Shown: piece after piece, positions 1 through 7,288 of the stretch
Layout: every line of letters begins with the position of its first letter
How positions within the stretch are numbered: position 1 is the first letter of the stretch
Source of the DNA: Chitinophagaceae bacterium
Lineage (GTDB): Bacteria; Bacteroidota; Bacteroidia; Chitinophagales; UBA10324
Length of the DNA stretch: 10,977 bases
Assembly (NCBI GenBank): GCA_023251195.1
Contig: JAHEZG010000110.1
Coordinates: 1 to 10,977 of the forward strand
Direction of reading: 5' to 3'
Translations under genes and position numbers: made by a program
The notes under the pieces: generated by a model
Seen by the model: only the letters and a program-made list of their open reading frames with translations
The model's database searches: none
Told to the model about the DNA's origin: nothing

Positions 1-3000
1 TCGCTGTGAGTTTTCTTCCAACGAAACCGAGCCAACATTGAAAAATGTTTCGCCGTTATTGTCGTCCGGAATGTATTCGCCCGGTGTTTGCATACTGAAC
101 TGGTACTTGCGCCATTGGTTGCGAACAAATTCCAGTTTTGCAAACCGAAGATCAACCGTTGTATCAAACCCGTTCATATAAATTCTGATGAACCGAATGG
201 ATTTAAAATCCTGAATGCCTCCGACTTTTTTATAATATTCTTCAATCGGAATTTTTACCTGAATCCAGGTTTCTTTTCCAAGTAATGTTCCATTACAGTT
301 TACATCGGCTGTTACAATATCAGTGATATGATTTACTCCTGTGTTTTGTAAATCATTGGGGTTTAATGAAACTTTGTATTCAAAATATTCTTCTGTTTCG
401 CTCAGTGTATTATCACGGTTTAAATCTTCTGATTCAGGAATGTTGGTTGCGGCTTCTGATATCTGTTGCCCTGTTGTAGATATCGGAGAATTACCATCCG
501 GATTGTTGTATTTCTTATAACGATTCAGAATTCCAACATTGTTATTATCGTGCTCCGAGCCTAAATAATATTGATAGTTATCGCCGGCCGGATCTTTGGA
601 TGCAGCAATATAGTATTCAGAAGTAACTCCATAGTTCACTGCTATTTGTGCAAGATAAGCCGAATCAAATTTTAGCTCCGTAATTGTATTTAGTCCGGGT
701 GAAGCCGGGTCACCAACACCATCGTATCCCACATCCTGAAATTCGCGCGCTGTTGAACTGTTATCGAATGAGTTGGTGGGAGGAATATTAACGGGAATGA
801 TTGACCATTTTGAAGTATCAAGATTTGCGTTATCCGGATTTCCGTCTGGTGGCAAACCATTTTCGGTAAATAATCTTCCATCTTTTAAAATATCTTCCGA
901 TACATTTCCAAGATCAATATAAATGTTGCCATATTTATTTCCGTTGTATCCTTCAATGTATGGATCAAGCACCCAGAATTGTATGTACTCAATATTCGCC
1001 TGTTCAAAATCATTGTAGTCAATGCTTCGCATTATTCCGCCCCAATTCTTATCCGGGTTTTTCAAATGAATACGCCCCAACGAATCAACCCCATTAAATG
1101 CATTTGCATCAGCTAAAAAATTATACGGTCCTTTAACATTCGGTTCAAAATTCAAATCAAATGTTGGCAGATTGCTGGGTATTCCCGTTTGAGTTTGTTT
1201 GTTTGGGAACAATTCTTTTTCAAGAATTTCTCTGGTATAAAAAGAACATTGTTCGGCTGCGATTCCTTTAATGTTTGCCGGTGTGGAAGAAAGGTCGCGC
1301 AGAAACAACGGATCAATTGAATACCACGAAAGCTTGGCGCGGTGATACCCGTATATGAGATTGTTAATTGAATCGGCTTCCTGAAACAAACCTGTTGAAG
1401 ATTTTGATGGTGTACTGGCAAGCACCCAACTGCTGTATGGAAATTTTAAATCGTAAGTGCTTTGTGTTCCTTCAAAATCATCGATATAAACCTGGCCTGC
1501 ATTTCCTTTTCCAATGGCTTTGCTGTGTCCGGGATCTAATCGGGCAACTTCACCGCTTATGGTTATAGTTGATTTTTCTTTTGTATCAAGCAATGGCAAC
1601 TTGTCGACTAATCGTGTTATTAATCCTGAGTTGGTTTGCCAGCTTCCATCCAAACCATAAATGGCATTGCTGATTGGGTCATCGCCAACATTCAACTTGC
1701 GGGTGTATGGTCGTTCTGATAAATGCAAATAAGTTCCACCTAATTTAAAATGATCGTTGATGTAGTAGTCGGCTCTTGTACCGAATAAGGTTTTTGTTGT
1801 GAAACCAAAAGTTGCATTGTTTTCAAAAGATACATTAATGGGCGAACCAGAATTCATGATTCCCTGATTAATGATTTTCAGTCTTCCTAAATTATAGTCA
1901 ACCGTGTAATCAACATTTTCCTGCAACACCTGACCGCCTGCTGTAACTTTAACTGAGCCTTGTGGAATATTAAATGCACCAAGTGATATGTCAGATGATG
2001 AAGATCCTTTGTAGGAACCTTTTATAGTATACCGATCAAATTCTGGAAATTGAAGTGCAATGGTTTTTGTTGAATCGTACAATACCTGATAAACATATTT
2101 AGAAGCCAGATTCTGATCAGTGAATTTTGAGGCTAAATCTTTTCCGAATGGTTCAAGAACAGGGAAAATTACTTTCCCGTTATTGGGATTGATGGTGAGG
2201 TTTGGAATAAAATCAAACATTCCATCGGGTTGCGGATCCTGATTATTATTTAACCGATCTAAACCCAACAACCGAATTAATGGAATGCTGTTCACATTTC
2301 CGGCAGGTATAAATCTTCTTGAACCACCGGCTGGATCAAGGTAGTATACATCCAATCTGAAATCCTGTGAATTCACCTGGTACGCCCCGAGTGAATACAC
2401 ATTCTTCATCATGAGTTTCCAGATTGGAAGTTTCGGACGAACAGAGGTGCTCTTCAGCATTTTCAAAAACAAGACATTGGGCTGATCGGCATTGGTTGGA
2501 AGGTCTTCGGCAAACTCTCCAACCTGATAAATTTTTCCGTTGTAAGTATATTGATATGCTACTGCTAAAATATCATCGGGATTTAATTGCTGATTTAATA
2601 AAATGAAACCAAGCTGTGGCTGTAGGGTGTATTCGGTTGGAGAAAGCTGGCGCGCATAAGTTTTTTCAAAATCCTGAACCGGCTGCAATTTAAAATTGGG
2701 CCCGGTTAGTTCCTGAATGGTTGAACTGAGGGCTCGTGCATTTTGATTTTGCGATAACTGAAAATATAAATCGTTGGATGCCCCTTGAGATGGAGTTTTG
2801 TTTAATGATGAACCTGCGGGTTTGTTGTTATCGGGGCTTCCGGAAATTTGCGGGCTGTATGGTTGATTTTCTCCCAAATCCTGAAAAGCAACAATATCGC
2901 GGGTAAGCGTGGTGGCGCCATTTTTATTTGTGATCCAGACTTCAATTTTATTTATCTGCGCTCCGGTATTCAATACAGGAATCTGCGCCATGTTTTTATT

Positions 3001-4011
3001 GTAGGTATCGCGGAAAAACTGCGCGAGAAAATAGTTCCGGTTTTCGTCGTACTGATCGGCATTCACTTCAAAGGTTTGTGTTTGCGCCCCTCCCTGAATG
3101 GTAATATTCTGCGCCTGAGATTTTTGTTGCGATATAACGGTGGTCAGCATCAAGCGGCCGAATTGCAATTGTGTTTTTAATCCGAACAAGCTCTGGCTTC
3201 CTTGTATTAAAGTTGTGTTGAGCGGAAGGCTCACATTACCGGCTTCAATCTTTTTTATAATTTCATCTTGAAAACCTGTGTATTCCAGCTTCACCTGATT
3301 TTCAAAATCAAATGAACTTGCCGTGTTGTAATTAGTGGTGAGTTTTAATTTTTCGCCGATTTTGCCAACCACATTCATTTGAATGTTCATGTCGAACTGA
3401 AAACCGCCTTGCTTGCGTTGTTGTGCTGTAAGCGTAGGGTTCTGAATGTTCTGACTGTTGTATCCGAATGTGAGATCAATGTTTCCGTTTGGCCGGATAT
3501 CAACCTGCGTTCCACCGAAGAGGCGATCAAGCAATAAACTTTTTACATCAACTTTCGGAATTAATCCTTTGTGGGTGAGCAGCGAGTTTGAATTGCTGAG
3601 TTGTTCGAAATTTTCTTTTTGTGATTTGTTGTATTGATATTTTAAAAAATCTTCGAAGCTCATATAAGTCGGATTGCGATAAAACTGCCCCCCAATGGTT
3701 TCTGTTAAAATGTATTGATTGGTTTCGGGATCGTACTGCACATCCTGCTCAATGTTTGATGGATCATTTAAATCCATTGGATTATTATTCTGGTCGTTTA
3801 CACTTCCGTCGTTGTCCTGAATGGGATATGGTAAATTTATTTCGGGTGGAGAATCGTTGCCTTCAATGTGGGGTGCCAATGAAGAAGAATCAATGGTGTT
3901 GGCACCAGAAAAATTAAACTTATTAAATTCATTTTTACCAATGGCTGATAGTACAGTGAGCACCGCAAATGCAGATACAATGATGAATGCGGGATTAAAA
4001 TTGCGTTTCAA
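1..4011 (-). CDS. sprA: SprA, type IX secretion outer-membrane translocon (5' part, runs off window)
   Basis: SprA is the very large outer-membrane beta-barrel through which type IX secretion substrates leave the cell; it is needed for gliding and surface adhesin display in Bacteroidota. I translated the minus strand by eye and found one open frame of 1337 codons with no stop, ending at the window edge on a codon boundary. The family usually has about 2300-2500 residues, so roughly the C-terminal half lies outside. Residues 1-23 look like a signal peptide (Lys-Arg, then FIIVSAFAVLTVLSA). A strongly family-typical block, GQVYIDDFEGTQ, lies near residues 839-850, and the stretch before it is rich in beta-strand-like alternation. 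An in-frame TAA sits three codons before the TTG at 4011-4009, so TTG is the only start that keeps the whole signal peptide; the next candidate, GTG at 3963, would cut it. It lies 86 bases after ruvA. Identity is firm; the exact start is less so. Confidence 0.93.
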   Translation of the reverse strand, partial: MKRNFNPAFIIVSAFAVLTVLSAIGKNEFNKFNFSGANTIDSSSLAPHIEGNDSPPEINLPYPIQDNDGSVNDQNNNPMDLNDPSNIEQDVQYDPETNQYILTETIGGQFYRNPTYMSFEDFLKYQYNKSQKENFEQLSNSNSLLTHKGLIPKVDVKSLLLDRLFGGTQVDIRPNGNIDLTFGYNSQNIQNPTLTAQQRKQGGFQFDMNIQMNVVGKIGEKLKLTTNYNTASSFDFENQVKLEYTGFQDEIIKKIEAGNVSLPLNTTLIQGSQSLFGLKTQLQFGRLMLTTVISQQKSQAQNITIQGGAQTQTFEVNADQYDENRNYFLAQFFRDTYNKNMAQIPVLNTGAQINKIEVWITNKNGATTLTRDIVAFQDLGENQPYSPQISGSPDNNKPAGSSLNKTPSQGASNDLYFQLSQNQNARALSSTIQELTGPNFKLQPVQDFEKTYARQLSPTEYTLQPQLGFILLNQQLNPDDILAVAYQYTYNGKIYQVGEFAEDLPTNADQPNVLFLKMLKSTSVRPKLPIWKLMMKNVYSLGAYQVNSQDFRLDVYYLDPAGGSRRFIPAGNVNSIPLIRLLGLDRLNNNQDPQPDGMFDFIPNLTINPNNGKVIFPVLEPFGKDLASKFTDQNLASKYVYQVLYDSTKTIALQFPEFDRYTIKGSYKGSSSSDISLGAFNIPQGSVKVTAGGQVLQENVDYTVDYNLGRLKIINQGIMNSGSPINVSFENNATFGFTTKTLFGTRADYYINDHFKLGGTYLHLSERPYTRKLNVGDDPISNAIYGLDGSWQTNSGLITRLVDKLPLLDTKEKSTITISGEVARLDPGHSKAIGKGNAGQVYIDDFEGTQSTYDLKFPYSSWVLASTPSKSSTGLFQEADSINNLIYGYHRAKLSWYSIDPLFLRDLSSTPANIKGIAAEQCSFYTREILEKELFPNKQTQTGIPSNLPTFDLNFEPNVKGPYNFLADANAFNGVDSLGRIHLKNPDKNWGGIMRSIDYNDFEQANIEYIQFWVLDPYIEGYNGNKYGNIYIDLGNVSEDILKDGRLFTENGLPPDGNPDNANLDTSKWSIIPVNIPPTNSFDNSSTAREFQDVGYDGVGDPASPGLNTITELKFDSAYLAQIAVNYGVTSEYYIAASKDPAGDNYQYYLGSEHDNNNVGILNRYKKYNNPDGNSPISTTGQQISEAATNIPESEDLNRDNTLSETEEYFEYKVSLNPNDLQNTGVNHITDIVTADVNCNGTLLGKETWIQVKIPIEEYYKKVGGIQDFKSIRFIRIYMNGFDTTVDLRFAKLEFVRNQWRKYQFSMQTPGEYIPDDNNGETFFNVGSVSLEENSQR

Positions 4012-4069
4012 ATTCGCTTAAGTTTTTTCTGCTAAAAAATTAAAATCTTCCTCTGAAAATAGGTGAAGG

Positions 4070-4102
4070 CTAAAATAACCTGCACCCCTGTCGCTTATCA
4101 AA
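4070..4102 (-). promoter_or_regulatory. Candidate Bacteroidota-type promoter for sprA
   Basis: On the minus strand, TTTG (4102-4099, overlapping the ruvA stop codon) is followed after 21 bases by TATTTTAG (4077-4070). The known Bacteroidota sigma-70 consensus is TTTG, about 19-21 bases, then TAnnTTTG; the second box here has one mismatch. It would give a leader of about 50 bases before the TTG start of sprA and allow sprA to be transcribed apart from ruvA. Seen by eye only; such weak boxes also arise by chance in AT-rich DNA. Confidence 0.3.
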
Positions 4103-4691
4103 TTGTTTTCAACACTTGTTTGATAATGTCCTCCACTGTCATAGACGGATTGGAAGCCACTGCACGCTGCACCGCTTGTTCGGCGGGTGCGCGTGAAAAA
4201 CCCAACATGATGAGTGCGCTTAACGCTTCGTCGTTTATTTTATTATGCGATGTAAATCCATCGGCCTTGGTTGCCACTTTCGCTACCTTATCTTTTAACT
4301 CTAAAATAATTCGCTTCGCGGTTTTTGGGCCGATGCCTTTAATGCGCTCGAATGCATGAGCATTCTCGGTTAAAATGGCATTGCGCAAATCGTTTGGTGA
4401 TAAAGCAGAAAGTACCATGCGAACAGTGGATGCACCAACTCCTGAAATATTTAACAACTCGGTAAACATGCTGCGCTCTTCTTCTTCCGCAAAACCATAC
4501 AACGAAACTATGAGCGGACTTTGTGTTCCGCCGGTGATGTGCAAGTAGGTATGTAATTTTCCTGAATCATCGTGCTGAATTTTACTCCAGGTGTTCATTG
4601 AAATATTTACATGGTAACCCACACCACCGTTTTCAATAATTATATGTGTGGGACTTTTGAAAGAAAATTTTCCTTGTAAGTATGAAATCAT
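4098..4691 (-). CDS. ruvA: Holliday junction branch migration protein RuvA
   Basis: RuvA binds four-way DNA junctions as a tetramer and loads the RuvB motor for branch migration during recombinational repair. The 197-residue product has the normal family length. An N-terminal OB-fold (about residues 1-63) opens with MISYLQGKF and includes ENGGVGYHV, the usual family start. Two helix-hairpin-helix motifs follow: LLNISGVGASTVRMVL (about 79-94) and IKGIGPKTAKRIILEL (about 117-132). After a linker comes the RuvB-binding C-terminal domain (about 153-197, with EALSALIMLGF and ending VEDIIKQVLKTI). The ATG overlaps the stop codon of the preceding malic enzyme frame as ATGA, which suggests translational coupling and co-transcription with maeB. 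The gene ends in TGA followed at once by TAA. Nothing in the protein looks damaged. Confidence 0.97.
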   Translation of the reverse strand: MISYLQGKFSFKSPTHIIIENGGVGYHVNISMNTWSKIQHDDSGKLHTYLHITGGTQSPLIVSLYGFAEEEERSMFTELLNISGVGASTVRMVLSALSPNDLRNAILTENAHAFERIKGIGPKTAKRIILELKDKVAKVATKADGFTSHNKINDEALSALIMLGFSRAPAEQAVQRAVASNPSMTVEDIIKQVLKTI

Positions 4692-5032
4692 TTGCGTCCG
4701 CTTTTTACCTGTGCATCCACCACTGCTATGTTAACCATGTTTACGATTTCGCGTACGCTGCTGCCGAGTTGAAGAATGTGAACAGGGCGTTTCAATCCCA
4801 ATAAAATTGGTCCGATGGTATCAGCCAACCCTAATTCCTGAATGAGTTTGTAGGCAATATTTCCGGCAGCGAGATTTGGAAAGATGAGTGTGTTAGCTCC
4901 ACCATTTACCAGTTCAGAAAACGGATAATTATCGCGTAACAAATCACGATGCAGAGCAAAGTTCGCCTGCATTTCTCCATCTACAATTAATCCGGGATAG
5001 CGCTGTTTTAAAATCTGTACTGCCTTGCTCAC
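4688..5032 (-). pseudogene. maeB: 3' remainder of maeB after an in-frame stop (end of the phosphotransacetylase-like domain)
   Basis: This stretch encodes the last ~114 residues of the NADP malic enzyme. It is in exactly the same frame as the upstream 671-codon part and separated from it only by TAA and AGA. Its sequence (IVDGEMQANFAL, NTLIFPNLAAGNIAYKL, GPILLGLKRPVHIL, ending near VNIAVVDAQ) is the well-conserved end of the phosphotransacetylase-like domain, so it is not a separate gene by origin. A GTG at 5032-5030, one codon after the TAA, could serve as a restart, giving a free 114-residue peptide. The stop codon overlaps the ruvA ATG (ATGA). Conservation right up to the end suggests a very recent mutation, a sequence error, or continued translation by readthrough or restart. 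Confidence 0.75.
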
Positions 5033-5035
5033 TCT

Positions 5036-7051
5036 TTAGGGTTCTTCGCCGGCGGTGCTTCCGAAGTTAGAATATGAAAGCATGGCCACCCTTGGTTGAA
5101 CATTAAATTGGTGAACCGCTTTTGCAGTTACTGCAGTTATCTCCACTAAGTCTTCAGCGGTAGGATTTACATTCACAGTAGTATCGGCAAAAAATAACGG
5201 GCCACGCTTGGTGAGCATAATGTACATACCTGCAACTTTACTTACTCCTTCTTCGGTTCCGATAATTTGCAAAGCAGGTTTTATTGTTTGCGCATAATTG
5301 CGGGTGAGTCCGCTGATGAGCGCATCGGCTTCACCCAACTCCACCATCATGGCACCAAAATAATTCCGCTCATACATGAGTTTCTTTGACTCGTGCAGTG
5401 TGACTCCTCTTCTTTTTCTTTTATCGAAAAGTATGGCCGCATACTCCAGCCGCTTGATGTCCATTTCATGTGATCGCGGGTCAACAATCTGGCAATCGCC
5501 AAGGTCTAAACCGTTTTCGGCAATGATGCTTTGAATTTTTTCTTTGTCGCCGAGCAATATTGGTTTTGCTATTCCTTCGTCGCGAACAATCTGAGCGGCC
5601 TTCAGAATTTTATAGGTATCGGCTTCGGCAAACACCACACGCTTCGGATTTCGTTTTGCTTTGTTGGTGATTACGCGCATCACATTATCATCGCGACCTA
5701 ACCGTTTTGATAATTCATTTTCATAAGCTTCCCAATCAGTAATAATAAATTTTGCTACTCCTGATTGTATAGCTGCTTTTGCAACTGCCGGAGAAACAGT
5801 AGTGAGCAACCGCGGGTCAATTGGTTTTGGAATGATGTATTCTTTTCCGAATGAAATATTTTTTTCGTTGTAAGCGAGGTTCACTAAATCGGGAACAGGT
5901 TTTTTTGCAAGCTCCGCCAAAGCCTTGACAGCAGCAAGTTTCATGGCTTCGTTAATTTCTGTTGCGCGAACATCCAGCGCACCGCGAAAGATGAATGGAA
6001 AACCCAAAACATTATTTACCTGATTAGGGTAATCGCTTCGGCCGGTTGCCATAATAATATCTTCACGAGATGCAATGGCTAACTCGTAACTTATTTCAGG
6101 ATCAGGATTAGCCAATGCAAATACAATTGGTGTATCGGCCATTGACTGAATGTGTTTCTGCGATAAAATATTTCCTTTTGATAAACCAAGAAATACATCG
6201 GCATCCTTCATGGCTTCTTCTAATGTGAAAATATTTCTTACGGTTGCGAATTGTTTTTTTGTTCCGTCTAATCCTTCGCGGTCGGCGCGGATAACTCCGT
6301 TGCTATCCACCATCACAATGTTTTCACACAACACACCAAGTGCGATGTATAATTTTGCGCAACTGATCGCTGATGCACCAGCACCGTTCACCACCAATTT
6401 TATTTTGTCAATTTTTTTATCTGCTACTTCCAATGCATTTAATAATGCAGCTCCGGAAATAATTGCTGTTCCATGCTGATCATCGTGCATCACCGGAATT
6501 TTCATTTCCGCTTTCAGTCGTGCTTCAATTTCAAAACACTCCGGTGCTTTTATATCTTCTAAATTAATTCCGCCAAAAGTTGGCTCAAGTGCTTTTACTG
6601 CGGCAACAAACTCATCAACATTTTTAGTATTTATTTCTATGTCAAAAACATCAATGTCAGCAAAAATTTTGAAGAGCAAACCCTTTCCTTCCATCACCGG
6701 CTTTGATGCTTCAGGGCCAATATCACCGAGACCAAGCACCGCAGTTCCGTTTGTGATTACACCAACTAAATTTCCCTTCGCAGTGTATTTATATACATTC
6801 TCTACATCGCGCGCAATTTCCAAACACGGCACAGCTACTCCGGGTGAATAGGCCAATGCTAAATCGCGTTGTGTTTTTGTTTCTTTAGTAGGAACAACTT
6901 CAATTTTACCTGGACGACCCTTCATGTGATATTCGAGGGCGTCTTCGTTGCTCACTTTGTTTTTTGAAGGAACTTCAACTTTATGATCTTCTTCCGTTAC
7001 CGGAATATTTTTTTTCTTTTTTCCTTCAGTCGTCACTGGTTCGGTACTCAT
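5036..7051 (-). CDS. maeB: NADP-dependent malic enzyme (MaeB type), cut at codon 672 by an in-frame TAA
   Basis: Malic enzyme decarboxylates malate to pyruvate with reduction of NADP, linking the TCA cycle to biosynthesis. The MaeB form carries a C-terminal phosphotransacetylase-like domain, thought to be regulatory (acetyl-CoA sensing, oligomerisation) rather than catalytic. Visible here: a Lys-rich N-terminal extension (residues 1-35); the malic domain with LALAYSPGVA (Tyr68), KPVMEGKG (Lys123), LED (165-166) and MHDDQHGTA (Asp190-191), matching the expected catalytic and metal positions; a Rossmann nucleotide loop NGAGASA (223-229) and ANPDPEIS (314-321); then the phosphotransacetylase-like domain from about residue 468 (RVVFAEADTYKILKAA). 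The catalytic part is complete. The frame stops at TAA 5038-5036 after SYSNFGSTAGEEP, although the family continues another ~115 residues, and these are encoded just downstream in the same frame. ATG 7051 is the sensible start; the next Met is at 43, inside the domain. Confidence 0.93.
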   Translation of the reverse strand: MSTEPVTTEGKKKKNIPVTEEDHKVEVPSKNKVSNEDALEYHMKGRPGKIEVVPTKETKTQRDLALAYSPGVAVPCLEIARDVENVYKYTAKGNLVGVITNGTAVLGLGDIGPEASKPVMEGKGLLFKIFADIDVFDIEINTKNVDEFVAAVKALEPTFGGINLEDIKAPECFEIEARLKAEMKIPVMHDDQHGTAIISGAALLNALEVADKKIDKIKLVVNGAGASAISCAKLYIALGVLCENIVMVDSNGVIRADREGLDGTKKQFATVRNIFTLEEAMKDADVFLGLSKGNILSQKHIQSMADTPIVFALANPDPEISYELAIASREDIIMATGRSDYPNQVNNVLGFPFIFRGALDVRATEINEAMKLAAVKALAELAKKPVPDLVNLAYNEKNISFGKEYIIPKPIDPRLLTTVSPAVAKAAIQSGVAKFIITDWEAYENELSKRLGRDDNVMRVITNKAKRNPKRVVFAEADTYKILKAAQIVRDEGIAKPILLGDKEKIQSIIAENGLDLGDCQIVDPRSHEMDIKRLEYAAILFDKRKRRGVTLHESKKLMYERNYFGAMMVELGEADALISGLTRNYAQTIKPALQIIGTEEGVSKVAGMYIMLTKRGPLFFADTTVNVNPTAEDLVEITAVTAKAVHQFNVQPRVAMLSYSNFGSTAGEEP

Positions 7052-7080
7052 GTTTGATGTTGCTGTATGTTTTGCGGTTC

Positions 7081-7090
7081 GCTAAAATAA
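7081..7090 (-). promoter_or_regulatory. Candidate -7 box upstream of maeB
   Basis: The minus strand reads TTATTTTAGC 30 bases before the maeB ATG, the same ten bases found before sprA at 4078-4069. It resembles the Bacteroidota -7 box TAnnTTTG with one mismatch. I see no TTTG at the right distance upstream, so this is a weak candidate. Confidence 0.2.
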
Positions 7091-7170
7091 TAAAACGATG
7101 CGATGTGTTTTTTTGTATTGAAAATTTAGGCAGAAGAATTTTTTTAGAGGAATTAATATTCCACGAAAAC

Positions 7171-7257
7171 CTCACCCCCTCTCTCCTCATCTGCTTTCAG
7201 CACCTTCTCCAAAAATTGAGAATGGAAAATTGCCAGGTATTTTATTTTGGAGAGGGG
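7171..7257. repeat. Imperfect C-rich/G-rich inverted pair in the maeB upstream gap
   Basis: The plus strand has CTCACCCCCTCTCTCC at 7171-7186 and GGAGAGGGG at 7249-7257, which are reverse complements apart from an extra CT. A nested pair, CTCCAAAA (7207-7214) and TTTTGGAG (7245-7252), is exact. Such C-rich strings contrast with the AT-rich surroundings and resemble dispersed intergenic repeats I recall from Bacteroidota genomes (a short CTCTCC...GGAGAGGGG element), but only one copy is in the window, so dispersal cannot be tested here. No gene is visible in the whole 7052-7277 gap. Confidence 0.4.
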
Positions 7258-7288
7258 AACTGTCGTGAAAATGATTTTCACGACAGTT
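7258..7288. terminator. Perfect 15-bp inverted repeat over the ureohydrolase stop codon, possible terminator
   Basis: AACTGTCGTGAAAAT (7258-7272) and ATTTTCACGACAGTT (7274-7288) are exact reverse complements around a single base. As RNA this gives a hairpin of about 13 bp with a five-base loop. The last three sense codons and the TGA stop of the ureohydrolase gene (7280-7278) lie in its first arm on the minus strand. The hairpin is followed on that strand by a C-rich run, not by a U-tract, so it is not a textbook intrinsic terminator; it may instead act as an mRNA 3' end stabiliser or a protein-binding palindrome. Confidence 0.45.

Noticed and set aside
88..3917. Several plus-strand and other-frame open stretches of 60-110 codons across 88-3917
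   Set aside because: All lie opposite or within the continuous sprA frame, have no recognisable protein character, and are explained as shadows of it.
7003..7025. A AAA AAG heptamer in the Lys-rich start of maeB, resembling a -1 slippery site
   Set aside because: The -1 frame reaches a TAA within about a dozen codons, and the motif is simply expected from a run of Lys codons; no stimulatory structure is evident.
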